Below the pieces are notes generated by a model, which worked only from the letters and a program-made list of their open reading frames with translations, had not been told where the DNA came from and did no database searches. A DNA stretch of 64,000 bases. It comes from an uncultured Lachnospira sp. (GTDB lineage Bacteria > Bacillota > Clostridia > Lachnospirales > Lachnospiraceae). The position numbers and the translations under genes were made by a program. Within the stretch, counting starts at the first letter, position 1. Each line of letters starts with the position of its first letter. The DNA is taken from positions 62,001 through 126,000 of the forward strand of contig CAKRLE010000005.1 of assembly GCA_934359185.1 (NCBI GenBank). Reading direction: 5' to 3'. Positions 8,150 through 18,001 of the stretch are shown piece after piece.

Positions 8150-8155
8150 TCTTCT

Positions 8156-9508
8156 TTATACTGCGTAATTCTTAGCTTTAATAACGTCTATTACCTGGTC
8201 AACATATTTCTCACATGTCTCCATTGTATCAGCCTCAACCATTACTCTTATAACCGGCTCAGTTCCACTCTCTCTTACAAGGATTCTTCCATCACTTCCA
8301 AGAGCATCTGCAACCTTTGCAACCTCTGCCATTACATCAGCATCATTCTGAGTCTGTGACTTGTCATAAACACGCACATTTTTAAGAACCTGTGGATATA
8401 TGTGAAGAGGTGCCGCAAGCTGCGATAAAGTCTTTTTCTTGGCAAGCATAACCTCAGTCATCTTAAGAGCGGTTATAATTCCATCACCAGTTGTAGCATA
8501 TTTGCTGAATATTATATGTCCTGACTGTTCTCCACCGATTCTGTAGCCATTCTTGGACATACATTCATATACATATTTATCGCCCACAGCGGTTTTTTCA
8601 TAGTTAATTCCTGCCACATCAAATGCCTTGTAAAGGCCAAAATTAGACATTACAGTTGTAACAACAGTATTATCAACCAGCTTGTCTCTGTCCTTCATAT
8701 AACATCCATAAATATAAAGAATATGGTCACCTGTTATGACATCGCCATTTTCATCAACACATAAACATCTGTCTGCGTCTCCATCAAATGCAAATCCTAC
8801 ATCAAGATGTTCTCTCTTAACAAGCTGCTGTAATCCACCTATATGAGTTGAGCCACAGTCTGTATTAATGTTGAGTCCATTCGGAGCTGCATTGATAACA
8901 TATGTCTTAGCTCCCAGAGCATCAAATATACTCTTTGCAATGCTCCATGCACTTCCGTTAGCAGCATCAAGACCAATTCTTAAATCCTTGAACGAGAATC
9001 TTGCAAGACTTATAAGATATCCCATATATCTGTTACGTCCCTCAGTATAATCAACTGTGCATCCAATTCCGTCCTTAACCGCAAACGGAATCTCTCCCAT
9101 CTCGCCGTCAAGATAAGTCTCTATCTGACCTATGACATCCTCACCCATCTTCTCGCCTTTATCATTAATAAGCTTGATTCCATTATCATAATATGGATTA
9201 TGGCTGGCACTGATCATAATACCACAATCAAAATCTTCTGTTCTTACAACATACGAAACACTTGGTGTCGTTGTTACATGAAGCAGATATGCATCTGCAC
9301 CAGAAGCTGTAAGTCCTGCTACAAGCGAATACTCAAACATATAGCTGCTTCTTCTTGTATCCTTGCCTATGACAATCTTAGCTTTGCCATTCTCATGGTT
9401 CTTACCATAAAACCATCCTAAGAACCGTCCTACTTTAAATGCATGTTCAACCGTAAGACTTACATTTGCCTCACCACGAAATCCATCTGTTCCAAAATAT
9501 TTACCCAT
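8156..9508 (-). CDS. glmM: Phosphoglucosamine mutase
   Basis: 450 residues. It converts glucosamine-6-phosphate to glucosamine-1-phosphate for UDP-GlcNAc and peptidoglycan synthesis in the cytoplasm. The N-terminus KYFGTDGFRGEAN, the active-site phosphoserine loop MISASHNPYYDNGIK (Ser102), the metal-binding DGDADRC loop and the C-terminal phosphate-binding RESGTEPVIRVM are all present. GGAGG lies upstream of the ATG at 9508. It is 17 bp after galE in the same operon and probably the last gene before the family A palindrome and the terminator at 7.7 kb. Confidence 0.97.
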   Translation of the reverse strand: MGKYFGTDGFRGEANVSLTVEHAFKVGRFLGWFYGKNHENGKAKIVIGKDTRRSSYMFEYSLVAGLTASGADAYLLHVTTTPSVSYVVRTEDFDCGIMISASHNPYYDNGIKLINDKGEKMGEDVIGQIETYLDGEMGEIPFAVKDGIGCTVDYTEGRNRYMGYLISLARFSFKDLRIGLDAANGSAWSIAKSIFDALGAKTYVINAAPNGLNINTDCGSTHIGGLQQLVKREHLDVGFAFDGDADRCLCVDENGDVITGDHILYIYGCYMKDRDKLVDNTVVTTVMSNFGLYKAFDVAGINYEKTAVGDKYVYECMSKNGYRIGGEQSGHIIFSKYATTGDGIITALKMTEVMLAKKKTLSQLAAPLHIYPQVLKNVRVYDKSQTQNDADVMAEVAKVADALGSDGRILVRESGTEPVIRVMVEADTMETCEKYVDQVIDVIKAKNYAV

Positions 9509-9525
9509 ATCACGCCTCCATGTAA

Positions 9526-10536
9526 TTACATTCCCTCTGGATTATTCTTCTGCCATCTCCACGAATCTGCACACATATCATAAAGATTTTTCCTTGCAGT
9601 CCAGCCAAGCTCTTCCTTAGCCTTGCTGGCATCACAATAGTTAACAGGCACATCGCCAGCTCTTCTTGGCTTCATATCATATGGTATCTTAACACCTGTA
9701 GCATCCTCAAATGTATGTATAACATCAAGCACTGATGAGCCTTTGCCTGTTCCAAGATTGTATATTTTAAGACCTGGATTTTCTCTTAACTTGGCAACAG
9801 CCTTAACATGGCCATCTGCCAAATCAACAACATGAATATAATCTCTTATGCATGTTCCATCGGGCGTATCATAATCCGAACCAAACACACCAAGTCTTGG
9901 AAGCTTACCAACCGCTACCTGTGTAATATATGGCATAAGATTATTAGGTATTCCATTAGGATTTTCACCAATCATTCCACTCTCATGCGCACCAATTGGA
10001 TTAAAGTATCTTAACAGAATAACATTCCATTCATTATCTGCTGCCTGGATATCAGTAAGAATCTGCTCAAGCATCCCCTTGGTACGTCCATACGGATTGG
10101 TAATCTCACCCTTAGGGCACTCTTCTGTAATTGGCACAAATGCAGGATCTCCATATACTGTTGCTGACGAAGAAAAGATAATATTCTTAACTCCATGCTC
10201 CCTCATTGCTTTAAATAATACAAGTGAACCACCTATGTTATTATCATAATATTCCAATGGCTTAGCCACTGACTCTCCTACTGCTTTAAGACCTGCAAAA
10301 TGTATACAGCACTCAATATCCTCGTTATCAAATATTGTGTCAAGCAGCTTCCTGTCAGCTATATCACCTTTGTAAAACTTGACCTGTTTGCCAGTTATCT
10401 TTTCAACTCGTCTGATTGATTCTTCTGATGAATTGACAAGATTATCTATAACAACAACCTCCTTGCCGGCATTAAGAAGTTCTACTACCGTATGACTTCC
10501 TATATATCCAGCACCACCTGTAACCAATATACTCAT
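9526..10536 (-). CDS. galE: UDP-glucose 4-epimerase
   Basis: 336 residues, extended short-chain dehydrogenase fold. It interconverts UDP-glucose and UDP-galactose using bound NAD. The Rossmann motif VTGGAGYIGSH opens the protein, with FSSSATVYG and the catalytic NPYGRTKGMLEQ (Tyr-x-x-x-Lys) following. An upstream in-frame ATG at 10548 lies in the ribosome site; the ATG at 10536 has GGAGG at 5 nt and is used. The product feeds glf (22.5 kb), which makes UDP-galactofuranose, so the two probably form one supply line within the glycan region. Confidence 0.96.
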   Translation of the reverse strand: MSILVTGGAGYIGSHTVVELLNAGKEVVVIDNLVNSSEESIRRVEKITGKQVKFYKGDIADRKLLDTIFDNEDIECCIHFAGLKAVGESVAKPLEYYDNNIGGSLVLFKAMREHGVKNIIFSSSATVYGDPAFVPITEECPKGEITNPYGRTKGMLEQILTDIQAADNEWNVILLRYFNPIGAHESGMIGENPNGIPNNLMPYITQVAVGKLPRLGVFGSDYDTPDGTCIRDYIHVVDLADGHVKAVAKLRENPGLKIYNLGTGKGSSVLDVIHTFEDATGVKIPYDMKPRRAGDVPVNYCDASKAKEELGWTARKNLYDMCADSWRWQKNNPEGM

Positions 10537-10554
10537 ATTGACCTCCATGATTGA

Positions 10555-11616
10555 TTATTTAATAACAGCAGGATCGCCATATAATGTCTTTAAGTCTTTT
10601 TCAAAATAATCATTCTGAAGACCACCATTAAATGACTCTCTTATAACCTGTCCATATATCTTAGAAAAACGCTCAGCTGTATCTCCATACATATGACCTT
10701 CCTTATCATAGAAATCATCTGTGTTTCTCTCAAAATATGTCTGATATATACCATTAAAGTTATAATACTCTACTCCAAGCTCATTTGCAATTCCCCTGAT
10801 ATAATCATCAGCCTTCTGGAATCCAATAACTTTCTCTTTTACCGTCTGTGGATCCTGTACAACTGTTGTAAATACTATCTTGATATCACTTTTCCTGCAA
10901 AGCTCAACAATTTTTTTTATGTACTGCTTCTGGTCTGTATCGAGCTTGGAATCCTCCCAGTCTATACAGGATGTTGAAGATTTTTTTTCATTCCTGCTCC
11001 TGTAGATGAATCCTCTTCCCTTATACTCATCATTTTTATTCATATCAACAACACTTGACGAATAGTGCTTATAAGCTTTAGAGGTCTTCTTCTGTACTGT
11101 TTTTCCAATATATTTGTAACACTGCCAGTAATTAGTCCACTTTAAAAATGTTCCTCTGAATTCTTCTTTTAACATCTTATCAGCAAAATAATCAACCTTC
11201 ATTATTCCCTTTGGATACGCATTATACACTGTATTAAACAGTATGCTCTCGTCGTGCTGGTTCATAAAATACTGATAGTCAATGTCCAGTATAACCATCC
11301 TGATATCGCTCTTTTTCTTTGATAACGCATACCTTAATATATGATATGAATCATATAAATACTCTCCACCCATACACATATTCATAACCTGCATATCAAG
11401 TTCTTCTCCCAATGTGTATGAATCAATTCCATAGCTTCCATGGGATGCACCGAGAACCAGGCATTCATACTCCTGCTTTTTAGCTTCATAAAACATCGTC
11501 CGCGCAAGTCCTGGCTGTGTAAGCATGAAATTAAGCAGCGTATTAAGCAGTATAACCAGTGCTGTAAAAAGTACTGCCAGTGTTATTCTTTTGTGTTTAC
11601 TAAATAAATTCTTCAT
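10555..11616 (-). CDS. Membrane-anchored SGNH/DltD-like protein (MBOAT partner)
   Basis: 353 residues with an N-terminal membrane helix (about residues 11-32) and an extracytoplasmic SGNH-hydrolase-like domain: VLGASHGSYGID puts the nucleophile at Ser58, and YDKEGHMYGD near the C-terminus supplies the Asp/His. This is the pattern of DltD/AlgJ-type proteins that act with an MBOAT partner to put acyl groups on glycans outside the cell. The MBOAT gene is 30 bp upstream. A paralogue sits at 57140-58264 (shared VILDIDYQY and EGHM). The acceptor glycan is not known. Confidence 0.83.
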   Translation of the reverse strand: MKNLFSKHKRITLAVLFTALVILLNTLLNFMLTQPGLARTMFYEAKKQEYECLVLGASHGSYGIDSYTLGEELDMQVMNMCMGGEYLYDSYHILRYALSKKKSDIRMVILDIDYQYFMNQHDESILFNTVYNAYPKGIMKVDYFADKMLKEEFRGTFLKWTNYWQCYKYIGKTVQKKTSKAYKHYSSSVVDMNKNDEYKGRGFIYRSRNEKKSSTSCIDWEDSKLDTDQKQYIKKIVELCRKSDIKIVFTTVVQDPQTVKEKVIGFQKADDYIRGIANELGVEYYNFNGIYQTYFERNTDDFYDKEGHMYGDTAERFSKIYGQVIRESFNGGLQNDYFEKDLKTLYGDPAVIK

Positions 11617-11646
11617 AGCTATCCTCTATATTGCCTTATAACACAA

Positions 11647-13161
11647 TCAGAACTGTGCATACATAAATTCAGTAGTAGCTCCTACAAATCCAAATGGAGC
11701 TGTCACAAATATAAGCATTATATATACAGCCCATCTTAATACAAGCGGCCGTTTATCAAGCCACTCCCTGACATTGACTCCACGTTCCTTAACAATGCTG
11801 AATATAATATGGATAATCAGTGCCACCAACATGACCTTATAATCTCTCATATTCAGTCCCATATTAAGTAAACCGCCATCAAATACTGCAGCGGGATTAA
11901 AGTTGATAAAAGTATTGCCAATCGCTTTAAATACTTCTGATGCCGATGTACATGCGTCACACAGCCACCCTATGTTGACAAGTATAAATGTACGGAACAT
12001 CTTAAATCCTCTCCAGTACCATGAATCACCATTGATATGGCATTTTTCAAGTCCCCTGGCGTAGCATGGCTTAAGGAGATTGCTTACCGCAATTATTATG
12101 CCATTGTACAGACCATATATAATATATTTCCAATTAGCTCCATGCCATACACCTACAATAAAGAATATAAGAATATTAGCAAGGCAGATTGGAAGAGTGC
12201 GTCCTATCTGTTTTCCAAATTTCTTCTTTGCAAATTTAGAAAATTTTGCAATAGGCTTTGATATAGAAAATGGATAGAAAATGTAATCCTTCATCCATGT
12301 ACCAAGGCTGATATGCCATCTTCTCCAGAATTCTCCTATTGAATGTGAGAAATATGGCTGTCTGAAGTTCTCATCCATCTTAATGCCAAATATTTCAGCT
12401 GCACCTATTACAAGATCCATTCCACCAGCAAAATCACAATATATATATACTGAGTAAAATAGTAATCCTGCTATTATATGTGCCCCTGTATAAATATGAA
12501 GATTATTAAGAATCGTTGTCGCAACTATACACGCACGATCTGCAAGAATCAGTTTTTTGGCAACACCCCATAACATTCTCTGTATTCCATGCTCAACATT
12601 GACAATATCAAATGAATTGCCTTCTATGAGCTGGCGGTGCAGTTTATCAAACCTTCCAATTGGTCCCTGGAGAAGCTGTGGGAAGAATGATACAAACAAT
12701 GCAAACTTAAATATATTCTGTTCAGGCTTTACTTTCTTATAATATACATCAATCACATAGCTCATTGTCTGGAACGTATAGAATGACATTCCAAGAGGCA
12801 TAACCAGGCCAAGCTTACCTATAGATACATCAAGGTGGAACAGCTTAAATACTGAATTCAGGTTACCAAGCGTGAAATTAAGGTATTTCATAAGGAATAA
12901 AAGGCCAAAATTAAGCAGCAGACACCATATCAGATATCTCTTTCTTGTCGGTTTGTCCTCACACGTTTCCATCTTAAGTGTAAGGAAATATGTAGTTATA
13001 ATTGTAAACAGGATATATCCCATATAGCGAACGCCATATGTTGCGTAGAAAACAAAACTAGCTGCCAGCAGAACAATCCACTGGCAGTTTTTAGGTAATA
13101 TATAATATATAACTGCTGTTATTGCAATCAGTAATAAAAAACCTGCGGAAATATAAGACAT
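11647..13161 (-). CDS. MBOAT-family O-acyltransferase
   Basis: 504 residues, about 11 membrane segments. Family signatures: FFPQLLQGPIGRF (160-171), the WRRWHISLGTWMKDYIFYP block (His283), and the catalytic VGVWHGANWKY (His340). Proteins of this type (DltB, AlgI, PatA) move an activated acyl group across the membrane for transfer to a wall polymer. The dltA/dltC genes for D-alanine activation are not here, so O-acetylation, as by AlgI, is more likely. It starts 2 bp after the upstream GT2 gene and is followed by its SGNH partner. A second MBOAT gene lies at 55551-57137. Confidence 0.92.
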   Translation of the reverse strand: MSYISAGFLLLIAITAVIYYILPKNCQWIVLLAASFVFYATYGVRYMGYILFTIITTYFLTLKMETCEDKPTRKRYLIWCLLLNFGLLFLMKYLNFTLGNLNSVFKLFHLDVSIGKLGLVMPLGMSFYTFQTMSYVIDVYYKKVKPEQNIFKFALFVSFFPQLLQGPIGRFDKLHRQLIEGNSFDIVNVEHGIQRMLWGVAKKLILADRACIVATTILNNLHIYTGAHIIAGLLFYSVYIYCDFAGGMDLVIGAAEIFGIKMDENFRQPYFSHSIGEFWRRWHISLGTWMKDYIFYPFSISKPIAKFSKFAKKKFGKQIGRTLPICLANILIFFIVGVWHGANWKYIIYGLYNGIIIAVSNLLKPCYARGLEKCHINGDSWYWRGFKMFRTFILVNIGWLCDACTSASEVFKAIGNTFINFNPAAVFDGGLLNMGLNMRDYKVMLVALIIHIIFSIVKERGVNVREWLDKRPLVLRWAVYIMLIFVTAPFGFVGATTEFMYAQF

Positions 13162-13163
13162 AA

Positions 13164-13904
13164 CTAAGCCTCTAGCATTCTCTTTTCACTCCATACTTCA
13201 ACAGTATAAGAGTTTGATTTGTTGTATCTCTTTCTTAAATCTTTAAGCTGCTTTAAGTATTCCATCGTTACCTTGCCAGACAGCTTTGACTCGCCTTCTG
13301 TTCTCTGCTGGAACTTGTAAGGAATCTCTACAACCTTAGAATATGTACCCATAGCAAGCACTTCAACCATAATCTTCCATCCGATTGGCTGAAGATCCGC
13401 ATTCTCAATAACTTCTCTTCTAAACATGAACAGACCACTTGTTGGATCTGATATCTTACGAAGACAAGGAAGCATCCACTGTCCAATCTTTCTAGCTGTT
13501 CCTGATACAAACTTTCTGTACCAGTTAAGTCCGCCATCATCTCCACCAGGAATAAGACGGCTAGGTATACAGAAATCAGCGCCTGACTCCATAGCCTTGT
13601 ACATATATTTCAAAACTATTGGTGGATGCTGAAGGTCTGCATCCATACAAGCCATATAATCACCCTTGGCAAGTCTGAATCCCTTAAGAACTGCTGTGGC
13701 AAGACCACTCTCATTAGTTCTATGCTCCATTCTTACGCCTGGAAAATCTTTAGCAACTTCCATAATAATCTCTGGCGTATTATCCTTACTGTCATCCACA
13801 AAGAGAATCTCATAGTCAATTCCCTTGAGTGCATCATCAATCTGTGTAACAAGATTACGTATATTCTTTCCTTCGTTAAATGTAGGTACAACCACTGATA
13901 ACAT
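13164..13904 (-). CDS. Polyprenyl-phosphate glycosyltransferase (GT2, DPM1-like)
   Basis: 246 residues, no membrane helices. GT2 fold with SVVVPTFNEGKNIRNLV at the start, FVDDSKDNTPEI, and the DXD-type ACMDADLQHPP. The length and the SDPTSGLFMFRREVI block are like soluble dolichol-phosphate mannose synthases, which load a sugar onto a polyprenyl phosphate for use by GT-C enzymes outside the membrane. The GT-C gene upstream (14012-15250) is a natural user. It has its own promoter (13967-13995) and a clear AAAGGAG site, so it heads the GT2-MBOAT-SGNH-galE-glmM unit. Confidence 0.9.
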   Translation of the reverse strand: MLSVVVPTFNEGKNIRNLVTQIDDALKGIDYEILFVDDSKDNTPEIIMEVAKDFPGVRMEHRTNESGLATAVLKGFRLAKGDYMACMDADLQHPPIVLKYMYKAMESGADFCIPSRLIPGGDDGGLNWYRKFVSGTARKIGQWMLPCLRKISDPTSGLFMFRREVIENADLQPIGWKIMVEVLAMGTYSKVVEIPYKFQQRTEGESKLSGKVTMEYLKQLKDLRKRYNKSNSYTVEVWSEKRMLEA

Positions 13905-13966
13905 GTCGTTTCTCCTTTAATCGTATATGTAATATTAATATTCTATCACTTCAGTAAGCCTTTAAA

Positions 13967-13995
13967 ATTATAATACTTTATCAACATTTTAACAA
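13967..13995 (-). promoter_or_regulatory. Sigma-A promoter for the GT2-to-glmM operon
   Basis: On the minus strand, TTGTTA (13990-13995), exactly 17 nt, then a perfect TATAAT (13967-13972). It lies about 60 bp upstream of the GT2 start codon at 13904. Confidence 0.72.
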
Positions 13996-14011
13996 GCCCT
14001 TTTTGCATTAT

Positions 14012-15250
14012 TTACATAAGCCAGCAGTCTGAATTATACCACATGAACAGCAATAATGTCTCTAATGCGATAAATGCTGCTATTATTATCCATCTTAATA
14101 TGTCCTTTACCAGGCTTCCTCTCATTCTTCCAAGCAAATCGTAGAAACCGATGAATATAACATATGAGCCTATTGTAAATCTGCATGTACTCATAACGTG
14201 TGAAGCAAGTGGTACAAGCAGTGAAATTATTCCAAATACCGCCATTGAATAATGCTTCTTTGCCAGCATATATCCATACACAACAAACACACCAACACAG
14301 AACCATCCCATATAAGTGTATCTAGGCTCTATCTGACCTGTACATGCCTTCCACATAACTCCAAGCACTGGGAAATACTCATCCTCGCGCCATGCAATCT
14401 GTACATGTAAGAATGCCCACACATCACCACAGAAGACTCGTAAAAATGCCATATATGTGAAAGTTCCAAGAGGACACACAAGAATTGAAAGCAGGTCTAC
14501 CGGTTTTTTGATAACCTTTACAATGAATTCCTTCACGCCGGCAAAGCTGACTCTTCCCGGCTGGTAATATCTATACATCTCAATTATAAGCGGAAATACA
14601 AGTGTACATCCGACAATTCTTGTTCCACTCGCAAATGCCGCCATAATTCCCGCTGTCAGAAATTTCTTTCTGTTGCAGAAGTAGAAAAACAATGATATGA
14701 ACATTATAAACATTGCCTCTGTATACATTGAGCTGCAATAGAAAGTATATGGAGCCGCAAACATCAGAAATCCTACAAGAAGCACATCCTTGTTGCATAT
14801 TCCGCCTAATATCTTCTTCTGTGAGAGACTTTTAAGAGCAGCACCATATGAGCCATCTGATGTTATATCTCTTATATATCTGACTGTTATAAATGCAGCC
14901 ACATATATACACACGTTAGATACTAACATTCCAACATAATATGTGTCCGCTTTCCAGAATGTTACAGCCTTGACTGCTGCACACACAATAACATACATAG
15001 GGAAAAATGCCCAGTTAGCCTGTGGATCATAATCCCATGGGAATGTATATCCATTGTCCACCATGAACTGATACCTCTTGGCATCCCATTCATTCATGAG
15101 AAATGAGAATGTCCTGTCAGTCCCCATAATGCCATTATATACCGGCACCATAATAAGCATGAACATCCTTGTTATAAGGAGGATTGCCAGAAGCTGCACA
15201 AGTATCTGTGACTTTTCATATGAGTGGTATTTTACAGATTTTGTTTTCAT
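14012..15250 (-). CDS. GT-C membrane glycosyltransferase, PIG-V-like
   Basis: 412 residues with about 9-10 membrane segments. The first external loop carries acidic residues (NEWDAKRYQFMVDNGY) and is followed by NWAFFPMYVIV, the pattern of PIG-V-type mannosyltransferases that use lipid-linked mannose. It probably adds a sugar, perhaps mannose, to a glycan or protein on the outer face. It starts 8 bp after the YfhO-like gene and precedes the promoter of the DPM1-like gene that may make its donor. Donor and acceptor identities are inferred. Confidence 0.8.
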   Translation of the reverse strand: MKTKSVKYHSYEKSQILVQLLAILLITRMFMLIMVPVYNGIMGTDRTFSFLMNEWDAKRYQFMVDNGYTFPWDYDPQANWAFFPMYVIVCAAVKAVTFWKADTYYVGMLVSNVCIYVAAFITVRYIRDITSDGSYGAALKSLSQKKILGGICNKDVLLVGFLMFAAPYTFYCSSMYTEAMFIMFISLFFYFCNRKKFLTAGIMAAFASGTRIVGCTLVFPLIIEMYRYYQPGRVSFAGVKEFIVKVIKKPVDLLSILVCPLGTFTYMAFLRVFCGDVWAFLHVQIAWREDEYFPVLGVMWKACTGQIEPRYTYMGWFCVGVFVVYGYMLAKKHYSMAVFGIISLLVPLASHVMSTCRFTIGSYVIFIGFYDLLGRMRGSLVKDILRWIIIAAFIALETLLLFMWYNSDCWLM

Positions 15251-15258
15251 AATCCTAC

Positions 15259-17994
15259 CTAACCTAATATCTTCATGACTATCTGGTAAATCACAGCTGG
15301 TATAGCCGCAATAACCGGAAGCATAAACATGAATACTGCAACAGCATTGATAACCTCAAGGTATATGAATACTGCAATGTAACGTAAAGCCGTTGGAACT
15401 GTGTATCCCTTGAAATGCTTAAATGTGCCAAACACAACGATAAGTAAAAGCACTGCAACAGATATGAGAAGCCCCTCTTTTCTTCCCTTAGGTTCAAATG
15501 TCATGACAATTGTATTTTCCTGTCCTGATGTAGCCTTTACAGCTGTAAATAATCCTGCAACGCCAGTTCTTTCTTTTGAGCTGACCTCTCTGCCATTAAC
15601 TTCAATCTTCCAGTTATCACTGTAGACTATAGGAATAAGAACCATATTCTCATCAGCCTTGCTGTCAACTGTCATTGTAATTGAATTATTAGTGTAAGAT
15701 GTCTCACACCTGGCATCTTTCTTAGACTCAACAAAGCTTTCAAACTTATCCATATCAAGTCCTGCCAATGTGACTTCACTTACCTTATTGTACCATGCGT
15801 CATCATATTCAACCCTTATGCTTACTGACTCATCATTAAAGCATCCAAGATATACAAGATTATTATTGTAATCTGTGAAATATGCAGTATTATTAACATC
15901 TCCAAGTGTTGGTATAGTGACTGCCTTGTCATTGACATATATGTGCATAGAACTTATAAGCCATGAGCTGTTAGCATCTGACTCCCTGTTATTAATATCA
16001 ACAATATTCATATAGAGAGCTTTATTGCCTGTTACGTCTATGTTATATGTTCTTGTTGTAGCTGTATTGTTACTATGACCCGCAAATCCAGTTACAAGGT
16101 CTTCTTTATCTCCTGTAAGAGCCTTATACAGAGCATTGTTAGTCTTAACCCAGTTACCAGACACATCTGCCTTAGTAACAGCCGCACTCACCGAATAAGC
16201 AAATGGAAGCACATAATCAGCACTATATAAAGTATAGTCTCCATCACTTCTCACAGGCGTATAGAATTTAGAATCAAGCTCATTGACATTGACAGCCGAA
16301 GTAATATGGAACAATGTGTTAGTAAATATTGTTCCACCCGAATCAAGCAGCCAGAGGAAATATTTAGAATAACCCATTCTCTTTGCAAAGCTTTGAGTAT
16401 CACTCTGTAATGCCGCTGTGAAGCTTGAAAGGGCACTTCTTCTTAATATAAGTGGATAGTTTGCATTAAGGCTTAAATCCGGGTTAATAATCCTGTCTGT
16501 AACCGATTCCTCTATATCAAGTCCACTCTTGACCTGATTATCAATCTGGACATAATCGCCATACTGGTAATCCTCATACTCATAGAACTTAGGTGGACCA
16601 ACAAGTGCATAAGCTGATACAAAAAGCTCAACTGCAACAAGTATAAGAATTTCTGCTGCATTTGTCCGTGAGGATGCCTTAATCCCCTTCATATGCCATC
16701 TTATCATAAGTATAAACACTGCAAGATAAAACACTCCTGCAATTAATACATTATTGATTGGAAGCACGTTATAAACTACTATGAATAACAACGCTGCTAC
16801 AACAGCCATTATTATATTCTTCTTATATGGCTTGAAATCCGCATAGACATCTGTAAAAAGCTTCTGTGCATACTCTGCTGCAACTATTATAAGTGTAAAT
16901 GTGATTAAGAAACCATTTCTTAATGTATAACCATTATATGAGCCGAAATGCCACATAAGGTTAATTCCCTCAACTGCCATTGGAAGCACCGCTGCAAGAA
17001 TGAGTATAAGATTAAGATTTCTTCTCTTTTTATCGCTCCAGTATGTCTTTAATCCAATAAATATAACAGCAGCTGCAAACGCAAGACCATACACCATCAT
17101 CCATCTCTGGAATGCCGCCATTGGACCATCTGTAACAACTGCACTCTTAAGCCAGCCTATATACTGTCCAAGTATATTACCGCCAGCGCCGCCCCTCTGC
17201 GAACTGCTAAGCTGCAGCATGACAGGTACTAACACGAACGCAGAAAGTCCAATACCTGCGCCTGTTGAAATTCCAAGATTCCATGCATGATTTTTCCATG
17301 TCTTTTTCTCTGAGCCAATAAGTATATATGCACCGCTTACAATAAGAATATATACAACTGACATCGCACTAAGATAATAATTAATAATAAATACAAGTGC
17401 GAGCATAAATATATATAAGCCCCTCTTACCAAGGTCAATCATTCTATAAAAGCCAAGCATAAGAAGAGGGAATAATGCCACGATATCCATCCAAGGCGTA
17501 AAGCATGAGCCATATAAAAGTGTATAACTTCCAAATGCATACATAAGAGAGAATATAAGCTTTAACCAGTAGCTGAGATTCTTATTCTTATAATTGATAA
17601 CTGCATACATTGTTACAGCCATAACCATCATCTTCACTATTGTAAGTATTGATATGCTCTCAAGAATCAGATCTCTTGGTATAAGATACAATATAAGATT
17701 AAATGGACTTAACATCGAAAATGCTGATATACTCATAGACACATTAGTTCCAAGTGCTGTATACCAGTCAAACCATAAAGATGCCTTACCATGCATCCAG
17801 TCCCACAGATGTGCATACAATGGTGCAACCTGCTGCATATTATCAAAATAATCAATTCTGTTACTTCCAAATGGCCATATTCCCTTACTGACCATGATTA
17901 CAAGCATTGCAACCAATGTAACCAGCCCTGGAATCACATATGGCATAATCCGTGCTGACAGCTTACGTCCTGAATTACTATTACTTTTATTCAT
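15259..17994 (-). CDS. YfhO-family polytopic membrane protein
   Basis: 911 residues. Twelve or more membrane segments occupy residues 15-480, and a large extracytoplasmic beta-rich domain follows (about 500-845) before three terminal helices. GIWPFGSNRIDYFDNMQQ near the N-terminus and the YALGSYTLLYG-like loop are typical of YfhO (PF09586), a GT-C-like family involved in glycosylating teichoic acids. In-frame ATG 18009 overlaps the previous gene; the ATG at 17994 has a GAGGTG site and is used. The next gene up (18002) encodes a small extracytoplasmic-domain protein and may be its partner. Confidence 0.87.
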   Translation of the reverse strand: MNKSNSNSGRKLSARIMPYVIPGLVTLVAMLVIMVSKGIWPFGSNRIDYFDNMQQVAPLYAHLWDWMHGKASLWFDWYTALGTNVSMSISAFSMLSPFNLILYLIPRDLILESISILTIVKMMVMAVTMYAVINYKNKNLSYWLKLIFSLMYAFGSYTLLYGSCFTPWMDIVALFPLLMLGFYRMIDLGKRGLYIFMLALVFIINYYLSAMSVVYILIVSGAYILIGSEKKTWKNHAWNLGISTGAGIGLSAFVLVPVMLQLSSSQRGGAGGNILGQYIGWLKSAVVTDGPMAAFQRWMMVYGLAFAAAVIFIGLKTYWSDKKRRNLNLILILAAVLPMAVEGINLMWHFGSYNGYTLRNGFLITFTLIIVAAEYAQKLFTDVYADFKPYKKNIIMAVVAALLFIVVYNVLPINNVLIAGVFYLAVFILMIRWHMKGIKASSRTNAAEILILVAVELFVSAYALVGPPKFYEYEDYQYGDYVQIDNQVKSGLDIEESVTDRIINPDLSLNANYPLILRRSALSSFTAALQSDTQSFAKRMGYSKYFLWLLDSGGTIFTNTLFHITSAVNVNELDSKFYTPVRSDGDYTLYSADYVLPFAYSVSAAVTKADVSGNWVKTNNALYKALTGDKEDLVTGFAGHSNNTATTRTYNIDVTGNKALYMNIVDINNRESDANSSWLISSMHIYVNDKAVTIPTLGDVNNTAYFTDYNNNLVYLGCFNDESVSIRVEYDDAWYNKVSEVTLAGLDMDKFESFVESKKDARCETSYTNNSITMTVDSKADENMVLIPIVYSDNWKIEVNGREVSSKERTGVAGLFTAVKATSGQENTIVMTFEPKGRKEGLLISVAVLLLIVVFGTFKHFKGYTVPTALRYIAVFIYLEVINAVAVFMFMLPVIAAIPAVIYQIVMKILG

Positions 17995-18001
17995 ATACAC
18001 C

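Noticed and set aside
11647..13161. dlt operon for D-alanylation of teichoic acid
   Set aside because: dltA and dltC are missing, so D-alanine activation is not supported; O-acetylation is more likely.
13905..14011. Terminator between the PIG-V-like and GT2 genes
   Set aside because: No stable stem with a T-run was found; the region holds a promoter instead.
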